From Nocardia suismassiliense (lineage in GTDB: Bacteria; Actinomycetota; Actinomycetes; Mycobacteriales; Mycobacteriaceae), in NCBI RefSeq assembly GCF_900269665.1, contig NZ_LT985361.1:8121383-8185382 (forward strand): a stretch of DNA of 64,000 bases, read 5' to 3'. Within the stretch, counting starts at the first letter, position 1; each line of letters opens with the position of its first letter. Below the pieces are notes generated by a model. The model was not told the origin of the DNA. It was given only the letters and a program-made list of their open reading frames with translations, and ran no database searches. Made by a program: the position numbers and the translations under genes. Below, piece after piece: positions 44,077-52,133 of the stretch.

Positions 44077-44914
44077 TACCTCAGCGCTGGCAGCTGTGGC
44101 CGGCCTGCTGTCCTGCCCGGAATGCGCGCTCGCACTCGAGCCGCGTGATCGGGCATTGCGGTGTGCGCACGGGCACAGCTTCGACATCGCCAAGCAGGGC
44201 TATGTCAGCCTGCTGACCGGCGCGTCGACGAAGATGACCGGCGACACCGCGGCCATGTTGGACGCGCGTGCCGCCTTTCAAGGTGGGGGACATTTCGCAC
44301 CGATCGCCGCCGCGACAGCACAGGCGATCGGGCCGGACGCGCATGCGTCCGGCACAGTGCTGGAGGTGGGCGCGGGCACCGGCTATTACCTGGCCGGTGC
44401 GCTCGACGCCGCACCCTCGTGCACCGGAATCGCGCTGGACGTGGCCAAACCGGCCGCCCGGCGCTGTGCCCGCGCCCATGCACGGGCGGCGTCGGTCCTC
44501 GCCGACGCTTGGCGTGGGCTGCCCGTCCGCGACGGCACGCTGCGCGCCGTGCTGTCGGTGTTCGCCCCGCGCAATCCGGCCGAGGTCGCCCGCGTGCTCG
44601 CTGCGGACGGCCGATTCGTCGTCGCCACCCCCACCGACCGGCACCTGCACGAATTGATCGGCCCGCTCGGCATGGTGACGATCGATCCGGACAAGGACCG
44701 CAGGCTCGACGCGGCCATGTCCGGCCATTTCGCGGCGGCAGAACGCGTGCTGGTCGAGTATGCGATGCAGCTCACGCGGGCCGACGTGGCGAACGTCGTC
44801 GGCATGGGGCCGTCAGCTCATCACGCCGTGACCGAGGATCCGCGCATCGCCACCCTCCCCGATGCCGTCGAGGTCACCGCCTCGGTCCTGGTCGCCACGT
44901 ATCTGCCGGCCTAG
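44063..44914 (+). CDS. RlmA-like 23S rRNA (guanine-N1) methyltransferase
   Basis: 283 residues from a GTG. An N-terminal zinc ribbon has C18-x2-C21, C34 and H38 (CPEC...CAHGH), followed by SFDIAKQGYVSLL, the SAM-binding motif LEVGAGTGYYL near 100 and a C-terminal cap. RlmA enzymes methylate G745 or G748 of 23S rRNA; Streptomyces TlrB, which gives tylosin resistance, is in this family. The deep overlap with the upstream small gene suggests translational coupling. Confidence 0.85.
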   Translation: MSPADTSALAAVAGLLSCPECALALEPRDRALRCAHGHSFDIAKQGYVSLLTGASTKMTGDTAAMLDARAAFQGGGHFAPIAAATAQAIGPDAHASGTVLEVGAGTGYYLAGALDAAPSCTGIALDVAKPAARRCARAHARAASVLADAWRGLPVRDGTLRAVLSVFAPRNPAEVARVLAADGRFVVATPTDRHLHELIGPLGMVTIDPDKDRRLDAAMSGHFAAAERVLVEYAMQLTRADVANVVGMGPSAHHAVTEDPRIATLPDAVEVTASVLVATYLPA

Positions 44915-44924
44915 CCGGCCGACG

Positions 44925-46151
44925 TCAGAGCTTGCGGACCTGGTCGTACACCTCGACGGTCTGCGCCGCGATCCGCGACCAATCGAATTCGGCGATCGCG
45001 CGCGCCCGCCCCGCCGCCCCGAACTCCGCGGCCAGCACCGGATCACCGGCCACCTCGTTGATCGCCGCGGCCAACGCCTGCTCGTACGCCTCCGGCGCAC
45101 TCGGGTCGTAATGCACCAGCCGTCCGGTGCTGCCGTCGCTGACCACCTCGGGGATGCCACCCACATCCGAGGCGACCACCGCGGTCGCACACGCCATCGC
45201 CTCCAGGTTCACGATGCCCAGCGGCTCGTACACCGACGGGCATACGAACACCGTCGCGGCGGCCAGGATCTGCCGGATCTGCTCGGTGGGCAGCATCTCG
45301 CGCACCCAGAACACGTTGCCCCGGTTGCGCTGGAGCTCCTCGACCGCGGCGGCCGTCTCCGCCTCCAGCTCCTTGGTGTCGGGCGCGCCCGCGCACAGCA
45401 CCAGTTGGATGTCCGGGTCGAAGTCGCGCGCGGCGGCGAGCAGATGCCCGACGCCTTTCTGCCGGGTGATCCGTCCGACGAACGCGACGATCGGCCGGTC
45501 GGTCCGCACGCCGAGCACCGTGAGCACCGGCCGCGCGCCCGCCGCCACCGGGCCCGGGTACCACACGCCCGCGTCGATGCCGTTGCGCACCACGTGCACC
45601 CGGTCCGGGTCGACGGCGGGGTAGGCGTCGAGCACGTCGTGGCGCATCCCCTCACTCACCGCGATGATCGCGTCCGCGTGCTCGACCGCGTTGCGTTCCG
45701 ACCACGAGGAGAGCCGGTAGCCGCCGCCGAGCTGTTCGGCCTTCCACGGCCGCCGAGGCTCCAGCGAATGCGCGGTGAGCACGTGCGGGATGCCGTAGAG
45801 GGTGGCGGCCAGGTGCCCGGCCAGGCCGGTGTACCAGGTATGCGAATGCACGACGTCCACCTGCCCCGCGGCGTCGGCCATACGCAGCTGCGCGGACATC
45901 ATCTGCACCGCCGCGTTGGCGGCGTAGAGCTGCGGATCGGGTTGGTGCACCACGGCATCGCTGCGCGCGACACCCATGCAATGCACGGTGACCTCGCACA
46001 ACCTGCGCAGCTGAGCGGTCAGCTGCGTGACGTGCACCCCCGCACCGCCGTAGACCTCGGGTGGGTACTCACGGGTCAGCATCGCGACCCGAAGCCGGTC
46101 GTGCGCGCCGGAATCCGCCGTCGAGCGACCGGTGTCCGTGCCGAAACTCAC
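44925..46151 (-). CDS. glgA: Glycogen synthase-type GT4 glycosyltransferase (GlgM)
   Basis: 408 residues, the short actinobacterial form. N-terminal RVAMLTREYPPEVYGGAGVHV, then DVVHSHTWYTGLAG and the GT-B C-terminal nucleotide-sugar site (CPSVYEPLGIVNLEAMACATAVVASDVGGIPEV, with the E-x7-E motif). In mycobacteria the orthologue makes maltose-1-phosphate from ADP-glucose and glucose-1-phosphate for alpha-glucan synthesis. The GTG was chosen; a TTG three codons earlier is possible. Divergent from glgC, which makes ADP-glucose. Confidence 0.9.
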   Translation of the reverse strand: MSFGTDTGRSTADSGAHDRLRVAMLTREYPPEVYGGAGVHVTQLTAQLRRLCEVTVHCMGVARSDAVVHQPDPQLYAANAAVQMMSAQLRMADAAGQVDVVHSHTWYTGLAGHLAATLYGIPHVLTAHSLEPRRPWKAEQLGGGYRLSSWSERNAVEHADAIIAVSEGMRHDVLDAYPAVDPDRVHVVRNGIDAGVWYPGPVAAGARPVLTVLGVRTDRPIVAFVGRITRQKGVGHLLAAARDFDPDIQLVLCAGAPDTKELEAETAAAVEELQRNRGNVFWVREMLPTEQIRQILAAATVFVCPSVYEPLGIVNLEAMACATAVVASDVGGIPEVVSDGSTGRLVHYDPSAPEAYEQALAAAINEVAGDPVLAAEFGAAGRARAIAEFDWSRIAAQTVEVYDQVRKL

Positions 46152-46220
46152 CCGCTTCAAAGTAGACGTTCAGCACCGCTGGGGCCACTCGCGCGCCGGT
46201 TACCCGGTAGTTTGGCAGGT

Positions 46221-47435
46221 GTGAGGAGCCAGCCGCACGTACTCGGGATCGTGCTCGCCGGTGGCGAGGGCAAGCGACTCTTTCCACTCACGGCGGACCG
46301 TGCCAAACCAGCGGTGCCGTTCGGCGGTGCCTATCGATTGATCGATTTCGTCCTCAGCAACCTGGTCAACGCGGGTTTTCTGCGGCTGTGCGTGCTCACC
46401 CAGTACAAGTCGCACTCGCTGGACCGGCACATCTCGCAGACCTGGCGCCTGTCCGGTTTCGGGGGTGAATACATCACCCCGGTGCCCGCGCAGCAGCGGC
46501 TCGGGCCGCGCTGGTACACCGGCAGCGCCGACGCGATCATGCAGTCGCTGAACCTGATCTACGACGAAGATCCCGACTACATCGTGGTTTTCGGCGCCGA
46601 CCACGTGTACCGGATGGATCCGGAACAGATGGTCAACCATCACATCGAGTCCGGCGCGGGCGTCACGGTGGCCGGTATCCGGGTGCCGCGCAGCGAGGCC
46701 AGCGCGTTCGGCTGCATCGACTCCGACGAGTCCGGCCTGATCACCCAGTTCCTGGAGAAGCCGGCGCATCCGCCGGGCACGCCCGATGATCCCAATGTCA
46801 CTTTTGCGTCAATGGGCAATTATGTGTTCACCACCAAGGTGCTGGTGGATTCGATCAAGGCCGACGCGGACAACTCCGACTCCGATCACGACATGGGCGG
46901 CGACATCATCCCGTCGCTGGTCGCCTCGGGGCAGGCCGGCGTCTACGACTTCGCCGACAACGACGTGCCCGGCGCGACCGAACGCGACCGCGGCTACTGG
47001 CGCGACGTCGGCACCATCGACGCCTTCTACGACGCGCACATGGACCTGGTCTCGGTGCACCCGGTGTTCAACCTCTACAACCGGCACTGGCCGATCCGCG
47101 GCGCCGCCGAGAACCTGCCGCCCGCCAAGTTCGCCCAGGGCGGCCTGGCGCAGGAGTCCATCGTCGGCGCGGGCAGCATCCTGTCGGCCGCCACGGTGCG
47201 CAATTCGGTGCTCAGTTCCAATGTGGTGATCGACGACGGGGCGACCGTCGAGGGCAGCGTGCTGATGCCGGGTGTGCGCATCGGCCGTGGCGCGGTGGTG
47301 CGCCGGGCCATCCTGGACAAGAACGTGGTGGTCGGCGAGGGCGAGATCATCGGCGTCGATCTGGAGCGCGACCGCGAGCGCTTCGCCATCAGCAACGGTG
47401 GCGTCGTCACCGTCGGCAAGGGTGTCTGGGTGTAG
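46221..47435 (+). CDS. glgC: Glucose-1-phosphate adenylyltransferase
   Basis: 404 residues. GIVLAGGEGKRLFPLTADRAKPAVPFGG is the nucleotidyltransferase pyrophosphorylase signature; VFGADHVYRMD and the RWYTGSADAIMQ segment are substrate sites; the C-terminus is a left-handed beta-helix (SILSAATVRNSVLSSNVVIDDGATVEGSVL). Makes ADP-glucose for GlgM. GTG start (MRSQPHVLG). The divergent spacing of 69 bases suggests a shared control region. Confidence 0.95.
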   Translation: MRSQPHVLGIVLAGGEGKRLFPLTADRAKPAVPFGGAYRLIDFVLSNLVNAGFLRLCVLTQYKSHSLDRHISQTWRLSGFGGEYITPVPAQQRLGPRWYTGSADAIMQSLNLIYDEDPDYIVVFGADHVYRMDPEQMVNHHIESGAGVTVAGIRVPRSEASAFGCIDSDESGLITQFLEKPAHPPGTPDDPNVTFASMGNYVFTTKVLVDSIKADADNSDSDHDMGGDIIPSLVASGQAGVYDFADNDVPGATERDRGYWRDVGTIDAFYDAHMDLVSVHPVFNLYNRHWPIRGAAENLPPAKFAQGGLAQESIVGAGSILSAATVRNSVLSSNVVIDDGATVEGSVLMPGVRIGRGAVVRRAILDKNVVVGEGEIIGVDLERDRERFAISNGGVVTVGKGVWV

Positions 47436-47479
47436 CGAAACATTGGACAGCAAGGGCTTTCGGCCCGGAAGATAGAGTC

Positions 47480-47980
47480 ATGTTCAGGCGCGCGCCGTCC
47501 GACCCCGCGCTGGAACAGGTCCGCACGCTGACCGCGTCGCTCGACGTGCCGCGACCGTGGCACCTGGAAACCTTCGTCGATCATGTCGCGGCGTTGCTCG
47601 GTAAGCCGATCACGCTGTTCGGGCAACCGGATCTGACGGCCAAGGGATTTCCGTGCGGGGTGGTCATCGAACGACCGGACAGTTTCGTCGTCGCCTACGA
47701 CGCGGCGAGCTCCGGCTACCACGCCGATCACATTGTGCTGCACGAGATCGCGCACCTGCTGCTGGATCACGCGGGCTACGTGTCCCCCTCGTCGCGCCTG
47801 CGCACGCTGCAGCAGTTGTTCACCGAAGTGGACACCGACGTTGTGCTCCGGGTGCTGGCGCGGACCGACTACGATGACGTTCTCGAAAACCAGGCGGAAC
47901 TGTTCGCCTCCCTGGTGATGTCCGAAACCGATGCTCCCCGTTCGGGTTCCGTGCTGGGCCGGGCGATCTTCCGACGCTAG
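47480..47980 (+). CDS. ImmA/IrrE-type HExxH metallopeptidase-like protein
   Basis: 166 residues. The zinc motif HEIAH (88-92) is followed by LLLDH with a further histidine (H97); a glutamate in ENQAELFASLVM near 140 could be the third ligand. This matches the ImmA/IrrE peptidase fold, but no helix-turn-helix regulator is adjacent, which such peptidases normally cleave. It ends 12 bases before a MAB_1171c-like membrane protein gene; that pair recurs in actinobacteria (from memory) and is of unknown function. Such proteins are sometimes labelled toxins without direct evidence. Confidence 0.8.
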   Translation: MFRRAPSDPALEQVRTLTASLDVPRPWHLETFVDHVAALLGKPITLFGQPDLTAKGFPCGVVIERPDSFVVAYDAASSGYHADHIVLHEIAHLLLDHAGYVSPSSRLRTLQQLFTEVDTDVVLRVLARTDYDDVLENQAELFASLVMSETDAPRSGSVLGRAIFRR

Positions 47981-47992
47981 GGTTACGCGCTG

Positions 47993-49165
47993 ATGCTGCC
48001 GATCGCCGTGACACTGCCGATCACGGTGGCCTCGTGGTTGTTGCTGACGGTCCGCCTGCTTCGTTTCCGCACCACCCTGGTGGAACGCCGATTCAACATG
48101 TTGCTCGTGACGGTGACCGGGATTCTCACGACGCACGAGCCGACGCTGCGCGCCGAGCTCAGCGCAGTCACCGGCGGCCGGCTGAGCATCGGGTTGATCT
48201 ACCAGTTCGGCGCTATCGGGTTCATGTTCAGCACCGCGGCGAGTCTGCTGGTCGCGGCCGCGATGCTGGGTCGGGTGCAGTCGGCCGCTCTCGTCTACGG
48301 GCTGGCCGGCGCGTCCTGTGCGGCGGGCATGCTCTGCTGCGGGCCCGCACAGGGACCGAGCCCGTTCACGATGTACGAAGAGCCGGGCTGGGGCCAGTTC
48401 GGCTTCTGGCTGGCGTTGGCGCCGCTGTCCTACTGGATGGTCTTCTACTTCGGCCGGGTGTGCATCACCGAGATGCGCACCCAGCACGCCCGCCGCGAAC
48501 GCGCCCTGCACGCCACGGTCCTCGGTGCGGGCTGCACCGTCTTCCTGATGTTCAGCCTGACCTTCGTCAGCACCGCCCTGCGCGCGCTGGGGCACGAGAA
48601 CTGGCTGACACGCGCGCAACTCGTCATCGACAACAACGCGGTGTTTTTCCAAGCGTTGCCGTTCCTGGTGATCGGCGCGGTACCGGTGGCGGCCTGGCTC
48701 ATCGACGCGATCGGGCTCGATGCCTGGTCGCGGCGCCGGAAACGGCTGCTGCCGTTGTGGTTCGATCTGACGAAGGCCTGCCCCGAGATCGTGCATCGCA
48801 CCTCGACGCCGATAGCCGCGCACCGCAGCAGATATTTCCTGCACCGCACCGTCATCGAGATCCGCGACAGTGTGCTCATCCTGGCCCGGTACGCCACGCC
48901 CACGCCGCCGGAGCTCCGGGCCGCCATCACTTCGTCCGGCCGCACCGCCCCGGAACACGAAGCATTGGACCTCGCGGTGCGACTCGTGCGCGCCTGCGCC
49001 GCCAAGGCCCGCGGCGATGTGCCGACGGGAGCGGGCTCGATGCACCACTGCGCCGGTGACAATCTGGTGGAGGAGGCCGCGCAACTCGCCGCCATCGCCG
49101 CGCAGTGGTCCCATGCGCACGCGCTGGTGGCCGACCCCGCGATCAGCGCGGCGGCACGGGCGTAG
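47993..49165 (+). CDS. MAB_1171c-like (DUF6545) multi-pass membrane protein
   Basis: 390 residues. The first ~240 have about seven membrane segments; the last ~150 are a soluble helical domain (RYFLHRTVIEIRDSVLILARY, a family hallmark, and NLVEEAAQLAAIAAQW). From memory the family is annotated as a putative transporter with a C-terminal DUF6545 domain, but no transport activity is known. The gene is in tandem with the HExxH protein. Its 3' end overlaps the end of a small minus-strand gene by 23 bases. Confidence 0.8.
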   Translation: MLPIAVTLPITVASWLLLTVRLLRFRTTLVERRFNMLLVTVTGILTTHEPTLRAELSAVTGGRLSIGLIYQFGAIGFMFSTAASLLVAAAMLGRVQSAALVYGLAGASCAAGMLCCGPAQGPSPFTMYEEPGWGQFGFWLALAPLSYWMVFYFGRVCITEMRTQHARRERALHATVLGAGCTVFLMFSLTFVSTALRALGHENWLTRAQLVIDNNAVFFQALPFLVIGAVPVAAWLIDAIGLDAWSRRRKRLLPLWFDLTKACPEIVHRTSTPIAAHRSRYFLHRTVIEIRDSVLILARYATPTPPELRAAITSSGRTAPEHEALDLAVRLVRACAAKARGDVPTGAGSMHHCAGDNLVEEAAQLAAIAAQWSHAHALVADPAISAAARA

Positions 49166-49361
49166 CCGGGCAGAACGGCGCGCAGGGGCCCGGTGTGCGC
49201 GGCACCGTCGAGGTCGCCGGCTGCCCGAAGTCGGCGGTGCTGACCAGGTAGACCACCAGCACCGCGCCGACCAGGACCAGGGCAAACGCGATCATCGCCC
49301 CGCCCCAGTGGATCGATGGACGCCCGTCGTCATTGTTGTTGTTCAAGATGTAGTAGATCAC
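49143..49361 (-). CDS. Small single-TM protein with PGPCxPFC tail (copy 1)
   Basis: 72 residues from a GTG. A short N-terminus rich in Asn/Asp is followed by one membrane segment (about 23-43, MIAFALVLVGAVLVVYLV) and the tail TADFGQPATSTVPRTPGPCAPFCPATPVPPR. The tail with two cysteines matches that of the next minus-strand gene, so the two are paralogues. The topology would put the Cys-containing tail outside the cell. Function unknown. Confidence 0.65.
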   Translation of the reverse strand: MIYYILNNNNDDGRPSIHWGGAMIAFALVLVGAVLVVYLVSTADFGQPATSTVPRTPGPCAPFCPATPVPPR

Positions 49362-49749
49362 TCGGGTCGCACCTCTTCCGCAGGCGTCGAGCGGGGCACT
49401 ACCTCTTCGGTCCGGACGTGCTCTCCAGCAGCATGCTCCTCGAATCGCCGTGTTGTTGCTGTATTCGGCGACTCGGCCGAGGACAGCGCCGGCGACCGGC
49501 CCACCCCTCCGGGGTCGGTCACCGGCGATCCGGTTGACCTCCGTGCGCGCTCGGTACCGGCACTCGGCGTTGCGAACGCGACCTCCCGAAGGGCAACCGG
49601 CCATCGTACATCCGTTGCGACGCTTTGCATTCCATGATCTGTCACCGATCGGTCCGCGCAATGCCCAGTGCGGCAAGTGAATTCGCCTGCACTGCGCACA
49701 GCACGAAAACACGCATCACCTACCGGTGAGCGTGCGCGCGGTGGACTAC
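49362..49749. other. 388-base gap between the two small PGPCxPFC genes
   Basis: No convincing gene is present; the open frames here have no ribosome site and no coding-like composition. It probably holds the promoter and 5' region of copy 1. Confidence 0.5.
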
Positions 49750-49977
49750 CTATCGGGGTGCGGGCGGCGCCGTGCAGAACGGTTCGCAGGGGCCCGGGGT
49801 CGGGGTGAATTTCGCGGGGCCGGTATCGAAATCGGTGTTACTCACCACCAGCAGCACCACGATCGCGGCGACAATGACCAATCCGAGGAAGAAGAGCGTG
49901 GGCCGCAACCAACTCGATCGATGTTCTACGACGACATGGCCGACGTGACCGATTTCGAACAGTTCGTATCCACGCAT
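49750..49977 (-). CDS. Small single-TM protein with PGPCxPFC tail (copy 2)
   Basis: 75 residues; GGAGG lies 9 bases before the ATG. A His-rich N-terminus (GHVGHVVVEH) precedes one membrane segment (about 27-45) and a tail SNTDFDTGPAKFTPTPGPCEPFCTAPPAPR. It shares with copy 1 the order TM, x(T)DF, T-P-G-P-C-x-P-F-C and a Pro-rich end. Unknown function; the conserved cysteines outside the membrane could form a disulfide or bind a metal or heme. Confidence 0.65.
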   Translation of the reverse strand: MRGYELFEIGHVGHVVVEHRSSWLRPTLFFLGLVIVAAIVVLLVVSNTDFDTGPAKFTPTPGPCEPFCTAPPAPR

Positions 49978-50084
49978 TTGCTATACCTCCGCCACCATTG
50001 GCTGCCCATCGGGTACCCGGAGCGAGGCGGAGGAATCCCATGTCACACACGGATATCCACTATGGGCACCGAATGGTGGCGCGA

Positions 50085-50717
50085 CTAACCGCGCGAGGCG
50101 CAGAGCAAACCGTCGCCGACCGGGATCAGCACGCTGGTGAGTTCCGGATCCTCGGCGATCGCACGGGTGGCCGCGCGCACCGCCTGGGTCGCCGGATCAC
50201 GCTGCGCCGCATCGGGTACCCGGCCGCCCAGTAACGCGTTGTGCAGCAGAATCGCGCCGCCCGCGCGCAGCAGCCGCACCGCCTGGGTGACGTATTGCGG
50301 GTGCTCGAGCGGCGCGGCGTCGATGAACACCAGGTCGTAGGCGCCGTCGGCGAGGCGGGGCAGCACATCGAGTGCGCGGCCGTTGATCAGCCGGGTGCGC
50401 GCGGGCGGAATATCGGCCGCGCGGAAAGCCTCCTTGGCGGCGCGCTGATGCTCCGGCTCGGAATCAATGGTGGTCAGCGTGCCGTCCTCGCGCATGCCGT
50501 CGAGCAGCCACAGCCCGCTGATCCCCGCGCCGGTGCCCACTTCGACCACCGCTTTGGCGTCGAGCAGCTGCGCGTACATGCTCAGCAATGCCCCCACCGA
50601 CGGCGGTACCGGCACCGCACCGAGCTCGGTGGCCCGTTCGCGCGCGCTGACGAGGATCTCGTCTTCCACGACGGATTCCTCCACGTAGGCGAGATTTCGC
50701 TCCAAATTCGATGCCAC
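50085..50717 (-). CDS. SAM-dependent O-methyltransferase (Rv1220c-like)
   Basis: 210 residues, GTG start. VVEVGTGAGISGLWLL is the SAM motif and DLVFIDAAPLEHPQYV the metal/catalytic Asp segment of the class-I, Mg-dependent catechol/caffeoyl-CoA O-methyltransferase type. In M. tuberculosis the orthologue lies divergently next to sigE, exactly as here. Substrate unknown. Confidence 0.9.
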   Translation of the reverse strand: MASNLERNLAYVEESVVEDEILVSARERATELGAVPVPPSVGALLSMYAQLLDAKAVVEVGTGAGISGLWLLDGMREDGTLTTIDSEPEHQRAAKEAFRAADIPPARTRLINGRALDVLPRLADGAYDLVFIDAAPLEHPQYVTQAVRLLRAGGAILLHNALLGGRVPDAAQRDPATQAVRAATRAIAEDPELTSVLIPVGDGLLCASRG

Positions 50718-50891
50718 GGGTATGAGGTTAATGCTGGGCAGCTGGTATCCGCGCGTTCCGAACTCCTGCCCCGCCGGGCAATCTCGCCGCCAGTTTTCTC
50801 AGGTGTCCCTCAGCATCTCCATATCCAGGCCATATCAGGACAGGAAAGAGTAGGGGCAACGCAAGACCAGTCGACCTTCGACACGGGACGC

Positions 50892-50920
50892 GGGAACAAC
50901 GGCATACAGGTTGTCGGTTG
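50892..50920 (+). promoter_or_regulatory. Weak ECF-type promoter candidate upstream of sigE
   Basis: GGGAAC and CGGTTG with about 19 bases between them resemble the GGAAC/GTT elements of SigE/SigH-type ECF promoters, though the spacing is 1-2 bases long. The site lies about 100 bases before the sigE ATG and would permit autoregulation. Confidence 0.3.
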
Positions 50921-50934
50921 TATCCGAACGTAAC

Positions 50935-50964
50935 GGTTCCACCTCCGAAAGAGATTTCGGAACC
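50935..50964 (+). promoter_or_regulatory. Inverted repeat in the sigE leader
   Basis: GGTTCC...GGAACC arms enclose CCGAAA-GAGA-TTTCGG, giving a hairpin or a protein-binding palindrome 50 bases before the sigE ATG. Confidence 0.4.
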
Positions 50965-51013
50965 GAGCCGAGTTCCGAGTTTACGGTCCCTAGTAGGAGG
51001 TAGCCCCATCCAC

Positions 51014-51670
51014 ATGGTCGATGCGGCGCGTGAGCACGCCACCCTTCCCGAGCAGATCCTCCCGATCGAGTCCGACGCCGACGAGGCCGTCGATCTCACC
51101 GGTACCGCTGCTTTCGATGCCACCGGTGACCGGGCGGCCATGCCGTCCTGGGACGACCTGGTCCGTGAACATGCCGACCGGGTCTACCGCCTGGCCTACC
51201 GTCTCTCCGGCGACGCACAGGATGCCGAGGATCTCACTCAGGAGACCTTCATCCGCGTGTTCCGCTCGCTGTCCAACTACCAGCCCGGCACCTTCGAAGG
51301 CTGGTTGCACCGCATCACCACGAACCTGTTCCTGGACATGGTCCGGCGCCGCAACCGCATCCGGATGGAGGCGCTGCCCGAGGACTACGACCGGGTTCCG
51401 TCCGAGGGTCCCGACCCGGAGCAGGCCTATCACGATGCCCGCCTCGACCCGGATCTGCAGCGGGCGCTGGATTCGCTGGCCCCGGAATTCCGGGCCGCGG
51501 TCGTGCTGTGTGACATCGAAGGACTCTCCTACGAGGAGATCGGCGCTACGCTCGGCGTGAAGCTCGGCACCGTGCGCAGCCGGATTCATCGCGGGCGACA
51601 GGCACTGCGCGACTACCTTGCGCATAATGGAAGTGAGCAGCGGTTCGCTGCTGAAGCAAGCCTCGGGTGA
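51014..51670 (+). CDS. sigE: ECF sigma factor SigE
   Basis: 218 residues. Region 2 (YRLAYRLSGDAQDAEDLTQETFIRVFRSL..WLHRITTNLFLDMVRRRNR) and region 4 (YEEIGATLGVKLGTVRSRIHRGRQALRDYL) are complete, with the acidic linker between them. The gene order sigE-rseA-htrA-tatB is that of mycobacteria, where SigE directs the response to envelope stress, heat and detergent. The ATG was chosen for GGAGG about 11 bases upstream; a longer product from an upstream start is possible, as in M. tuberculosis. Confidence 0.94.
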   Translation: MVDAAREHATLPEQILPIESDADEAVDLTGTAAFDATGDRAAMPSWDDLVREHADRVYRLAYRLSGDAQDAEDLTQETFIRVFRSLSNYQPGTFEGWLHRITTNLFLDMVRRRNRIRMEALPEDYDRVPSEGPDPEQAYHDARLDPDLQRALDSLAPEFRAAVVLCDIEGLSYEEIGATLGVKLGTVRSRIHRGRQALRDYLAHNGSEQRFAAEASLG

Positions 51671-51733
51671 GCTGGACGAAAGCCGGCATCACCCTACGGA
51701 TCGGATGATGTCGGTTGGAAGGGTGAGCACCGA

Positions 51734-52123
51734 ATGAGTGGCGACTCCAGCACGCCCGGTCGTCGTCCGCCTCGATTCCGTCCCACCGAGCATCTGGCCA
51801 GCGAAGCGGTCGCGGCCTATGTGGACGGCGAGTTGCGGATGAACGCCTATCTGCGTGCCGCCCAACATCTTTCTCAATGCCCGGAGTGCGCGGCCGAGGT
51901 CGACGCACAGCAGCAGGCGCGCATCGCGCTGCGCCAGTCCGGCCCGATCGCGATTCCGCACGGCCTGCACGACAGCCTGACCCGAATTCCGCTCGCCGAT
52001 CTGCCCGGCGGCGCGTCCAGCCAGACCGCGAGTACCAACGGGACTCCGCGCAACGAGGCGGTTTTCGGCTTTCTGACCGATTCGTTCGCCGCGACTCGGT
52101 GGACTACGTGGTGGCGCAAGTAG
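51734..52123 (+). CDS. rseA: Anti-sigma factor RseA, zinc-finger type
   Basis: 129 residues. A zinc-associated anti-sigma (ZAS) motif H45-x3-C49-x2-C52 (HLSQCPEC) is preceded by SEAVAAYVDGELRMNAYLRAA, the helical sigma-binding segment. There is no membrane segment, so it is cytoplasmic, as is M. tuberculosis RseA, which releases SigE on oxidation of the cysteines or by regulated proteolysis. It follows sigE by 63 bases and precedes htrA by 10. Confidence 0.93.
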   Translation: MSGDSSTPGRRPPRFRPTEHLASEAVAAYVDGELRMNAYLRAAQHLSQCPECAAEVDAQQQARIALRQSGPIAIPHGLHDSLTRIPLADLPGGASSQTASTNGTPRNEAVFGFLTDSFAATRWTTWWRK

Positions 52124-52133
52124 AGTTTCCCGA

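Noticed and set aside
47480..47980. Classical toxin-antitoxin or ImmA-ImmR phage switch
   Set aside because: No adjacent HTH repressor or integrase is present, so an ImmR-type mobile-element switch is not supported.
47075..49285. A 736-codon minus-strand frame across glgC and the membrane protein
   Set aside because: It is antisense to glgC and the HExxH and MAB_1171c-like genes, whose motifs are clear, and shows no domain of its own.
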